Shown here in pieces: positions 10,201 through 15,960 of a stretch of 22,460 nt of DNA (within the stretch, counting starts at the first letter, position 1; every line of letters begins with the position of its first letter). The DNA is from an uncultured Fidelibacterota bacterium (lineage in GTDB: Bacteria > Marinisomatota > Marinisomatia > Marinisomatales > UBA1611): NCBI GenBank assembly GCA_913043185.1, contig CAJWMI010000022.1, positions 1 through 22,460 of the forward strand, in the 5' to 3' direction. A model generated the notes under the pieces. It did no database searches. It had not been told where the DNA came from and saw only the letters and a list, made by a program, of their open reading frames with translations. Both the position numbers and the translations under genes were made by a program.

Positions 10201-10237
10201 CAGAAAGAATAACAAACAGAAAGAATCGAAATCTCAT
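7217..10237 (-). CDS. Large secreted beta-propeller repeat protein with T9SS sorting domain
   Basis: A 1006-aa exported protein with a signal peptide (MRFRFFLFVILSAVINA). Nearly the whole body consists of about fifteen diverged repeats, roughly 45-60 residues apart, each with a core such as FVWSDTR, FIAWVDYR, FVTWQDKR, FICWSDAR, FIQWKDLR, FVSWEDYR or LIWEDGR, followed by a strand like DIYGQRVD..G and a short NGVxIA strand. This pattern fits blades of one or more beta-propellers; repeat number is enough for two. A T9SS CTD closes the protein (about 920-1006; VYPNPFNG, IIWDGRD, SSGVYYY, final KITYLK). No catalytic motif was seen, so a surface binding or scaffold role is most likely. ATG at 10235-10237 has GGAG 11 nt upstream. 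It begins 30 nt after the LVIVD lipoprotein gene and precedes the M14 gene by 29 nt. The first of three consecutive T9SS cargo genes. Confidence 0.88.
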   Translation of the reverse strand: MRFRFFLFVILSAVINADINDINMATPIRQGVHIEWYRTVCPGDDGSAIFVWSDTRYGMRNVFAQKVDKHGNYEWGDSSGAAITDLPGRQEDPVAIEDGSGGAFIAWVDYRFDDSGDIFIQHVDDSGRVLMDSNGVALAQQTGQQISINMSTDSLGGVFVTWQDKRGGVDDDIYGTHVDADHNIVSPGSGVSIVAEGGTQSAKSIEYAGNNEAFICWSDARLGENIDIYGQRLDTSMQPVFQENGIPIANTSGLETRPRTTFVNNTTSFVTWKSGDENARILYQFVDHTGLVFGDAKSVADSDAIQTAPRVKRSKSGEVFIQWKDLRFDAVDGDIFMQKIDTNGDALWLNGVQVDPSDGVNFSGRFSANNAGGFNIFWEKGVYPEVDILFQSFDENGQPFSQEAIVVAGGDGYQFAPNIVQGSSDSVFVVFADQGSGSIDLRFHYFRGITPLLDENGSLALKGLDGDVKYNHAFTSASENVLLMWEDNRETKKIYGSRLTEGTLSHFNGSQISFSDNSSTEIDFSSPFMISTGTGIYTATFDATDTPKKIRLNRLSPSLENLWSQTGVSLTPQNDQRNAYLVDLGGNGVACFWSESRSFIDGFDIYFQAIDINGDIQLDAGGVIAAQSNGDDYIKEIILTPDGHYLIFWIEEIWPASRLKFNKIDQNGNTAIDWPPGGYSLSNQSVEANNISVKKISDSDGVLAVWNQDGNFSDVYAQKINWNGAAQWENFGIPICIADNDQSSISFDIDGDGSYAFVSWEDYRNGTDYNIIGKEIDINSGTVSSEDVYFSSDTTSQQRPLVKAVASGEFILIWEDGRGYYNSDPLLINGVDLYGSAYIVGSGRTTGIDGVPISVEYHDQKKAQITQYNGEDYLLHWIDLRSSGKEDLANYYGKTIRRSDILSIGGEGPASSLPTVFHVESVYPNPFNGKISFDFVVTNPGLIEFRIFDVTGRLIADNLILSSAPGKHNIIWDGRDRFGQLVSSGVYYYHFNLDGYIDKGKITYLK

Positions 10238-10267
10238 TAAACTAAAGTCTCCGCATTATAATTTTTA

Positions 10268-11302
10268 TTATGAACTAATTGTTACTATCTTTAAACCCGA
10301 TCTAGTACACGCAAGCAGTTTACCTTTCCAAAACTTACTTCTATATACATATCCAATATCAAAAATTCCTCTTGGCTCTGGTTTTAAAGGATCAGAAATA
10401 TCATACAGTGCTATACCTTTTGGTCCAATGCTCAGCGCCGCAATATCATCGTTTACTGATATATGATCAACGGTCAGGTCTTCGGCAAAGTGCGTGACTG
10501 ACCCTTGACCTGATTCAATAAAATTATTGCTCAGGAAATAAGCCCCAAAATCATCGCACGATACAAAAGCACCTATATCTGTCAGCTTTACCTGTTCCGC
10601 ATTCCCCTCTAGGTCAAACCTTGAACTCAGTACCGGCTCGGCACCAAGTGTATCAAGGTCATAGAACTCTACTCCAAGCTGATCCACTGCCATTGCAACT
10701 CTGGAGGTACCATCACTGTCAACACCTAGTGGCTTTCCATCGGTAGCAACCTCACCACCAATTGAAGGCATCCAGTTAATAATTTCTATGTTGAATACAA
10801 TCGTAGTATCAGATATATAAGTACCCCACTTTAGCCCATCATCATTATCTGCTACAAACATAGTAAACCTGTTTGCAGAAGCATTGAAGGATATAAAGTC
10901 TTTTGTCTTATCGCTCATGATCTCATTGCGATAAAGAAACTCATTATCATCACCAAAGTGGAATATTTTAACTTTTTTATTTGACTCGGCAACGAAAATT
11001 AAATCGTTTTCTTCGTCTCTCTGAACCAGAGAAATATCATCAAACTCTAAATAAGAACCATCCTGAGAATAACCTAAAAACCCATGCAAACGCTCGCCTG
11101 AAATTAGGTCCCAGACTTGTACACCAGACTGGCCCGCAGCAACGTATGCTAAATCATTATTCACAGATACATTTCTGCAGAAGCCATCCGTTGACAAAAC
11201 CATTTCCTCTGATACCGACCATATACTCTCTTCATTTGGATGCATACATCCAATAAAAAAGAGAATAATAGGAATAAATATAACTTTTTTAATATTTATC
11301 AT
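10268..11302 (-). CDS. LVIVD-repeat beta-propeller lipoprotein
   Basis: A 344-aa probable lipoprotein. A basic-hydrophobic signal (residues 1-18) ends FFIGC with Cys19 as the lipidation site. The body contains LVIVD-like repeats, seen clearly as AYVAAGQSGVQVWDLI near 52-67 and ALSIGPKGIALYDISDP near 298-314, with weaker copies such as VAMAVDQLGVEFYDLD between. These are typical of beta-propeller surface or periplasmic proteins of unknown biochemical role. ATG at 11300-11302 overlaps the end of the upstream barrel gene by 14 nt, so translation is probably coupled. Being lipidated and encoded directly behind an outer-membrane barrel, it could be a partner of that barrel; this is inference. No enzyme motif was seen, and no T9SS domain is present, unlike the three large proteins encoded after it. 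Confidence 0.85.
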   Translation of the reverse strand: MINIKKVIFIPIILFFIGCMHPNEESIWSVSEEMVLSTDGFCRNVSVNNDLAYVAAGQSGVQVWDLISGERLHGFLGYSQDGSYLEFDDISLVQRDEENDLIFVAESNKKVKIFHFGDDNEFLYRNEIMSDKTKDFISFNASANRFTMFVADNDDGLKWGTYISDTTIVFNIEIINWMPSIGGEVATDGKPLGVDSDGTSRVAMAVDQLGVEFYDLDTLGAEPVLSSRFDLEGNAEQVKLTDIGAFVSCDDFGAYFLSNNFIESGQGSVTHFAEDLTVDHISVNDDIAALSIGPKGIALYDISDPLKPEPRGIFDIGYVYRSKFWKGKLLACTRSGLKIVTISS

Positions 11303-12317
11303 AGATGAACGCCCACTTAATTTTACACCATAACTGCATCTGTTTAAAACTCTTTAGATCTTTGACCCATTCATAGGATGATTCTGTGTCTCTTTTTCTA
11401 AAACGTGAGCTAATAGTAACCTCAAGCCTGTCACTGATTTTCTTATTCAGCCAAAGGTCTATCTTTAGATCTTTGTGATTCCTTCCAGAATGCAGCGCAT
11501 CATCCAAAGCCTCAGCATCATACACCCTAATTTCCTGTCTAAATGAGAGTCCAGCCTGATTAAAATAAGATAATGATCTATCCATTTTTATAGGTAGATA
11601 CCACTCCATCGCATCGTAGGATCGGTCAAAATTACTGGACACAGCTGTTTTATTATATGTAATATTCTCGGCACTGAGTCTATCGACTTGTAAAGAAACA
11701 GTTCCAAACTTCTTTATTCTTTTATTTAATTTTAACCTTGCATAATAAATATCAAGATCAAACTCTGTAAAAGAGTTATCATAATATCGCTGCAAATATC
11801 CAGCCCCAATACTATACCAAAACCTATTTCTTATTGGCATAGTCAGGGAAACTATTTGGTCTCTATCGGAAAAATAACAAGCCCTAAGACTATTTGTAGA
11901 TACATCTCTATTAGTATAATGCCTCAGATAATAACTATTTAAATGCCTCAATGAATATTTTAGGTTTCTATAAGATCCCCACTTATAGACCGTAGAAAAA
12001 TTTCCAGACCAATAACTTTTATTAGGATTATGGGCATAGCTAGAAAGATTAAAAGATGAGGACAGGCTTAATTCTTTCCCATCTATTTCAAATATAGTTT
12101 TCTGTAGACGAGTATTTATTTTATTTATATAACTGTCAAACGTATTTGCACCACCCATCAGATCTTTATTTTCGGCAACATTTTCTATTTCTTTTAGCGA
12201 AAACCTCATAACATTGCTATCATAACCACTGTGATAGCTTATATGCAGATTCAGAGGTGTAGTGGCCATAAGCGATCTAACTAATAAAAAAGAAACTGTA
12301 ATTGTAAAATGTTGCAT
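11289..12317 (-). CDS. Probable outer-membrane beta-barrel protein
   Basis: A 342-aa protein not matched to a named family. A signal peptide (hydrophobic 4-17, probable cleavage near LMA|TT) is followed by a stretch with GYDSNVMRFS, then many short amphipathic strands alternating polar and aromatic or aliphatic residues, often with Tyr/Trp/Arg at strand ends (for example SYWSGNFSTVYKWGS, FWYSIGAGYLQRYY, VSLQVDRLSA, LEVTISSRFRKRD), and the chain ends in an aromatic residue (Tyr342). This is the profile of an outer-membrane barrel of perhaps a dozen strands with a C-terminal beta-signal. The start ATG (12315-12317) overlaps the stop of the 292-aa gene as TGATG, and the end overlaps the LVIVD lipoprotein gene by 14 nt. 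Position behind pgsBCW suggests a part in exporting or holding a polymer at the outer membrane, which remains inference. Confidence 0.8.
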   Translation of the reverse strand: MQHFTITVSFLLVRSLMATTPLNLHISYHSGYDSNVMRFSLKEIENVAENKDLMGGANTFDSYINKINTRLQKTIFEIDGKELSLSSSFNLSSYAHNPNKSYWSGNFSTVYKWGSYRNLKYSLRHLNSYYLRHYTNRDVSTNSLRACYFSDRDQIVSLTMPIRNRFWYSIGAGYLQRYYDNSFTEFDLDIYYARLKLNKRIKKFGTVSLQVDRLSAENITYNKTAVSSNFDRSYDAMEWYLPIKMDRSLSYFNQAGLSFRQEIRVYDAEALDDALHSGRNHKDLKIDLWLNKKISDRLEVTISSRFRKRDTESSYEWVKDLKSFKQMQLWCKIKWAFIYDKY

Positions 12318-13195
12318 CAGTATAACATAAAACGTGTAAGAACGGTCTTTCCCTTATCAGAAACTTCAACAGAATAAATATGTTTACCGCTAGGAACCTT
12401 AAACTCACAGGAACGCCATTTTCCAGGGACTCTATCTAGACGGGTTGGAATTTTGGATGAAGAGGAACGCTCGGTATTAAAAAAATACGTTCCCACAACC
12501 TTTTTCCCGGATTTAATGTGGATTCGATATGACTCTTCGCTCCCCATCTTATCTGTAAACTCTAGCCTGCTAATGATTCTCATTGTTTTCAGGCCTGTTG
12601 CCTCAATCTGGAGAGGAATATCCTTGCTACACTCAAAGTAATTGATTTGCTTGCCGCTAACATCTATCATTACCCCATCTTTGTGAACCATCGGAGTTAG
12701 CACCTCCTGATCCTTACCAACAGATTCAAACTCTTTTGAAAGAAGCCTTAAAAGAACTGGATATTTCAACTCTTCTCTAACTAGCACCTCAATATCGTGG
12801 TTCCCTTTCGGAATATTAATAAAATAGTTTCCCGAATAAGTATAGCGGTGTTTTGGGTGCTGTATTGAGCGTATTGAAGACTGCACCTTGTACCGATGGT
12901 TAACCCTAATAGTGTCTTTTCCATTTAAAACAATATCATAGCTAAAACTGTGGCTCTTTCTCTTCCCGCGAAGCACGGGATACCTGCTAATAAACTCTGC
13001 CCTTGTTGGGCCGCTTACATTATAGAGAAGACCGGCATCTCTTATCGGGTAATAGACCCTCCTCTTCGAGTTTATGATTAGAATCTCTTTTTGATCTCGG
13101 TCTCTTACAGGCCGTAATAATTTTCCATATAGATATATATCAGAAATAGAAAATAAAATGACCGTAAAAATTTTATAATAAACTATCCGGCTCAT
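12317..13195 (-). CDS. Exported protein with two copies of one beta domain, unknown function
   Basis: A 292-aa protein that I do not recognise. A hydrophobic N-terminus (residues 4-22) suggests a signal peptide or anchor. The remainder reads as two diverged copies of a ~100-residue beta-rich domain, residues 55-152 and 192-292. Shared positions occur in the same order: ISR (69-71 and 208-210), Tyr86/Tyr223 starting a strand, GK (92-93 and 230-231), an SS-rich turn, F-x-[IV]-P-x-G-x-H (125-133 and 265-272), then VxV and a final VL-x-R-[LF]-[LM]-L strand. ATG at 13193-13195 lies inside the end of pgsW (23-nt overlap) with no strong ribosome-binding site, and its stop overlaps the barrel gene start by one base. 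It is basic, as would suit contact with an anionic polymer such as polyglutamate; that is inference. Confidence 0.75.
   Translation of the reverse strand: MSRIVYYKIFTVILFSISDIYLYGKLLRPVRDRDQKEILIINSKRRVYYPIRDAGLLYNVSGPTRAEFISRYPVLRGKRKSHSFSYDIVLNGKDTIRVNHRYKVQSSIRSIQHPKHRYTYSGNYFINIPKGNHDIEVLVREELKYPVLLRLLSKEFESVGKDQEVLTPMVHKDGVMIDVSGKQINYFECSKDIPLQIEATGLKTMRIISRLEFTDKMGSEESYRIHIKSGKKVVGTYFFNTERSSSSKIPTRLDRVPGKWRSCEFKVPSGKHIYSVEVSDKGKTVLTRFMLY
12320..12622 (-). repeat. Internal domain duplication, second copy
   Basis: Residues 192-292 of the 292-aa exported protein. It aligns by eye with residues 55-152 through ISR, GK, F-x-V-P-x-G-x-H and the final VL-x-R-F-M-L strand, with a nearly constant offset of 137-139 residues. 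The duplication is visible at protein level only. Confidence 0.6.
12740..13033 (-). repeat. Internal domain duplication, first copy
   Basis: Residues 55-152 of the 292-aa exported protein, the partner of the copy at 12320-12622. Shared features are ISR at 69-71, Tyr86, GK at 92-93, FINIPKGNH at 125-133 and the VLLRLL strand near 147-152. Confidence 0.6.
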
Positions 13196-14327
13196 GATCT
13201 ATTAGATGTTCCTTGATTTTTTGTTTACTATGATATCCCACTGCAAATACTAGTCCGCAAACTATTATCAGACAGACTGCTGCAACAAAAATATTATACC
13301 TTTCTACAGCATATAATCCTCCATAGCCTATTGCGGGAATTGGAATAGGCGCAAAAGGCATGCCTAGCTGTTCGGTTAAAGACCTAATATTTAAGATGTG
13401 TAGCGTAGGAACATTCTTTTTTGAAAACTTAGACAATGTTCCTTCAATCCCACCTTCTTTTAGTGAAATATTTATTACATCAGCTCTTTTAACAATACCC
13501 GCTGGCAATAACTTAGAGTTAAAGCTTGTTCCTAAACTTGCTACTCCGCCGCCTATATTTATCATCGCACTATAGTCTTCTATATTATTATATCTTGCGA
13601 ACAGATTCATACGCTCTTTAACATTTTCTGCGAGCTTTGTTTTTTTAATAATCGGTAGTCCATGTTTCGATATATTATTTACAATAATCTCCCTGCCAGA
13701 AGGACTAAGTAATCTACCCATATCATTCCTACCGCCAATGGAAGCAGCAATACTCCTGCTTTGGATAAAGCCTTTTTTATACAATATTTCCTCCATATCT
13801 AGCCATGTAAAGTCTACATGGTTAGCACCCCACTGAGATGCTCCTACTGAGGTAATCATAATAGGTATCAGACCAATTGCCTTTGCAGCAGTCAGCACCG
13901 CAATATTTGCTCCTGGCATAGATCCCGTTAAAAGTATCGCTATAGTGTCACCTTTTTGTAATCTCATTTCAAACATTAGCTCGACCATACCAGCAGAAAA
14001 ATTTGGGTCTAAGGTTGTCAGCTTCGCATCAAGATCTCCCTCATCGGTTGTTATCAGGCTAAACGGTCTTCCGACTAGGCCAGTTTCATTGGGATCGTTC
14101 TCGTCATCAATAAATACACCAGACTCCATTCTGGTATTTTTTAGTAACAACATTGACTCTTGCATTAGGCTAGCAGCTTTTATCTTTAGATCATATGATG
14201 GTGATATATCAATGGTCGTACTATTGATAGTAACTACAAGACTGAATACTCCAATAACAGATAAAGCAACAAGCGTAGACGTCTTCTGTATAGCTGGTAT
14301 GAACGGCTGTTTTTTGTAATTATTCAA
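13173..14327 (-). CDS. pgsW: PgsW, poly-gamma-glutamate system protein
   Basis: A 384-aa membrane-anchored protein resembling the poly-gamma-glutamate system family found next to pgsB and pgsC. It has transmembrane segments at about 18-36 and 346-364 enclosing a large domain, probably extracytoplasmic. Conserved-looking blocks are TGSMPGAN (134-141), the hydrophobic stretch leading to VGASQWGAN (161-169), FTWLDME, and INIGGGVASLG. Its biochemical role is not established; association with the PgsB-PgsC synthase is known from gene neighbourhood. The start is TTG (14325-14327), which fits because GGAGG at 14336-14340 lies 8 nt upstream; the start overlaps the pgsC stop by 8 nt. The 3' end overlaps the next gene by 23 nt. 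Coupled translation of B, C and W suggests a stoichiometric complex. Confidence 0.88.
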   Translation of the reverse strand: MNNYKKQPFIPAIQKTSTLVALSVIGVFSLVVTINSTTIDISPSYDLKIKAASLMQESMLLLKNTRMESGVFIDDENDPNETGLVGRPFSLITTDEGDLDAKLTTLDPNFSAGMVELMFEMRLQKGDTIAILLTGSMPGANIAVLTAAKAIGLIPIMITSVGASQWGANHVDFTWLDMEEILYKKGFIQSRSIAASIGGRNDMGRLLSPSGREIIVNNISKHGLPIIKKTKLAENVKERMNLFARYNNIEDYSAMINIGGGVASLGTSFNSKLLPAGIVKRADVINISLKEGGIEGTLSKFSKKNVPTLHILNIRSLTEQLGMPFAPIPIPAIGYGGLYAVERYNIFVAAVCLIIVCGLVFAVGYHSKQKIKEHLIDHEPDSLL

Positions 14328-14763
14328 AGATAGTACCTCCGAATAATATAATTACCAATAGCTTAACTATGACCGCTGTAAGTAAGACTACAGACACTGT
14401 CCTGACCACACCCTGCCGATCCATCCAGTTTGCAATCAGGCCTGGTATTATATTTCCAATAACCGCTACACTTTTTATGCTTTCGGTGTCTACATATATT
14501 GTCCTTGATAAATATCCAAACAAAAATCCAAGAATGAGTGCCAGCACTATTCTTCTTTTGCCATATAAAAACATGACCCTGCTTAATCCTTTTATAATCA
14601 GCCAGACCAATATCGCAACCAAGAAAGTAGACACAACCTGAACAGGCTGATCTAAGAAAAGAGAAATATATCCTGGAACGATTATTCCGCCAGCGGTGAC
14701 ACCAAGGGCCTCTGAAAGAACTAAGCTTAAAATAATTCCCAGGCCAATGCTTATCTCAATCAT
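14320..14763 (-). CDS. pgsC: PgsC/CapC, poly-gamma-glutamate synthase membrane subunit
   Basis: A 147-aa integral membrane protein, close to the ~149 aa usual for PgsC/CapC. Hydrophobic segments lie at about 2-20, 25-37, 42-60, 70-88 and 123-142. The diagnostic N-terminal pattern SEALGVTAGGIIVPGY (17-32) matches the conserved GxxxGGxIVPGY region of the family. PgsC works with the PgsB ligase in the inner membrane to polymerise glutamate through gamma linkages. ATG at 14761-14763 lies within the last codons of pgsB (8-nt overlap), and its stop overlaps the TTG of pgsW by 8 nt. Family assignment rests on length, topology, this motif and gene order. Confidence 0.93.
   Translation of the reverse strand: MIEISIGLGIILSLVLSEALGVTAGGIIVPGYISLFLDQPVQVVSTFLVAILVWLIIKGLSRVMFLYGKRRIVLALILGFLFGYLSRTIYVDTESIKSVAVIGNIIPGLIANWMDRQGVVRTVSVVLLTAVIVKLLVIILFGGTIFE
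14336..14340 (-). promoter_or_regulatory. Ribosome-binding site of pgsW
   Basis: GGAGG on the minus strand, 8 nt before the TTG at 14325-14327 and inside the last codons of pgsC. It fixes the non-ATG start of pgsW and is one of the two strongest Shine-Dalgarno sequences in the window. Confidence 0.8.
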
Positions 14764-15937
14764 TATCTCTACTCTCTGATAGTTTCTGTAATATTTCTTG
14801 GCCAGTTCCTACCTGGTTTCCTATTGCAAACACTAGAACATCATCAGGCAAACTCAGGATAGATTCAGACACATTGTCAACTGATTCATTTAGAGAAAAG
14901 ATACTAACCTCGGTGTCTGGCGAATGATGCAACAGCCTTCTGACCTTTTTCTCTATCTTATCCCCTCTAATAATAAAATACTCTGGCTTGATCTCTTCAA
15001 AAGTAAGCTCCAACATTTGCCTTGTCCTAAGAGGTCTATCATCCCGAGAGTTAAAGAATACCGCAGTCCCGCTAGTTGTCGGGTAACGGTCAATTACAAA
15101 CTTCCATATCTGCAGGGTTGATACCGGATCATTTGCGGCCATACCATTGACAAACTGCAGAGATCCCTTTTTCCCTAATAGCTTCCACACAACCAAAGCA
15201 CCAAGATCTGGCCGAACACTATGCATACCGCTCAGAGCAATATCTCTCTCTATACCCATTTTATGACAAACATCTAGAGCGATTGCTATATTCTGAGGAT
15301 GCTCTATGTAAGCAAATTTATTTAAATCATTTTCAGACACAGAGGATTCATCAGAGAAAAATATCTCAGACTTATTACGATCAGCAACAGACTGCAATAT
15401 ATCTTTATGCTTATGCTCAGCAGTTACTAGTGTTCCTCCAACTGGTATTGAGTTACACAAAGATTTTACTACATCAACCTCAGTCGGTCCCATTTCATCT
15501 AAATGATCCGGTCGAGCGTTTGTGATGACTCCAATATGAGATTTAACCATCTGATGTTCAGAGATCCATTGATACTGTGGTTGCACTGCCATACACTCCA
15601 TTACAACGACATCAGGCTTTTCACTAGAGAAATATTTAAGCAGTCTCACCTGTTCCCCGATCGATGGTCTCCGTAATCTGTGTATGATCCTATCTATTCC
15701 CTTTGAATCAATAACCCTAGGTGCAGTGCCTGTTGTTTTAGCGAAAGTACGTTTCCCTCCTGCTCTTAGACCAGCAGCGATTAACCTGGTAACGCTAGAC
15801 TTGCCCCTTGTACCGTTAACATGAATACGAATTGGAATGCTAGATAGAACAAGTTGATGATATCGAAATTCTAGTAGCCCAGAAACGATTAATACTAGAG
15901 CAAGTGCCCCAAGAATGATTAAGGGCGAGAATAACAT
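14756..15937 (-). CDS. pgsB: PgsB/CapB, poly-gamma-glutamate synthase ligase subunit
   Basis: A 393-aa ATP-dependent amide ligase of the Mur-ligase-like PgsB/CapB family, of usual length. An N-terminal membrane anchor (about 5-21) precedes the P-loop NGTRGKSS (41-48). Other family-like blocks are FAKTTGTAPR (65-74), VVMECMAVQP, ITNARPDHLDEMGP (138-151), and NSRDDRPLRTRQM in the C-terminal half. It should activate the gamma-carboxylate of a growing chain by phosphorylation from ATP and attach the next glutamate, at the inner face of the inner membrane, with PgsC. Substrate identity (D- or L-glutamate, or another amino acid) cannot be read from sequence. ATG at 15935-15937; the gene starts 23 nt after the dockerin-bearing C25 gene and overlaps pgsC by 8 nt. 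Confidence 0.94.
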   Translation of the reverse strand: MLFSPLIILGALALVLIVSGLLEFRYHQLVLSSIPIRIHVNGTRGKSSVTRLIAAGLRAGGKRTFAKTTGTAPRVIDSKGIDRIIHRLRRPSIGEQVRLLKYFSSEKPDVVVMECMAVQPQYQWISEHQMVKSHIGVITNARPDHLDEMGPTEVDVVKSLCNSIPVGGTLVTAEHKHKDILQSVADRNKSEIFFSDESSVSENDLNKFAYIEHPQNIAIALDVCHKMGIERDIALSGMHSVRPDLGALVVWKLLGKKGSLQFVNGMAANDPVSTLQIWKFVIDRYPTTSGTAVFFNSRDDRPLRTRQMLELTFEEIKPEYFIIRGDKIEKKVRRLLHHSPDTEVSIFSLNESVDNVSESILSLPDDVLVFAIGNQVGTGQEILQKLSESRDND

Positions 15938-15960
15938 AATATAACGAGCTTCTTCAGGTT

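Noticed and set aside
10074..10466. Plus-strand open frame of 130 codons
   Set aside because: It runs antisense to two well-supported minus-strand genes, shows no domain or signal pattern and has low-complexity composition typical of a shadow frame.
13945..14319. Plus-strand open frame of 124 codons
   Set aside because: It lies antisense within pgsW, whose family motifs are clear; it has no recognisable motif of its own.
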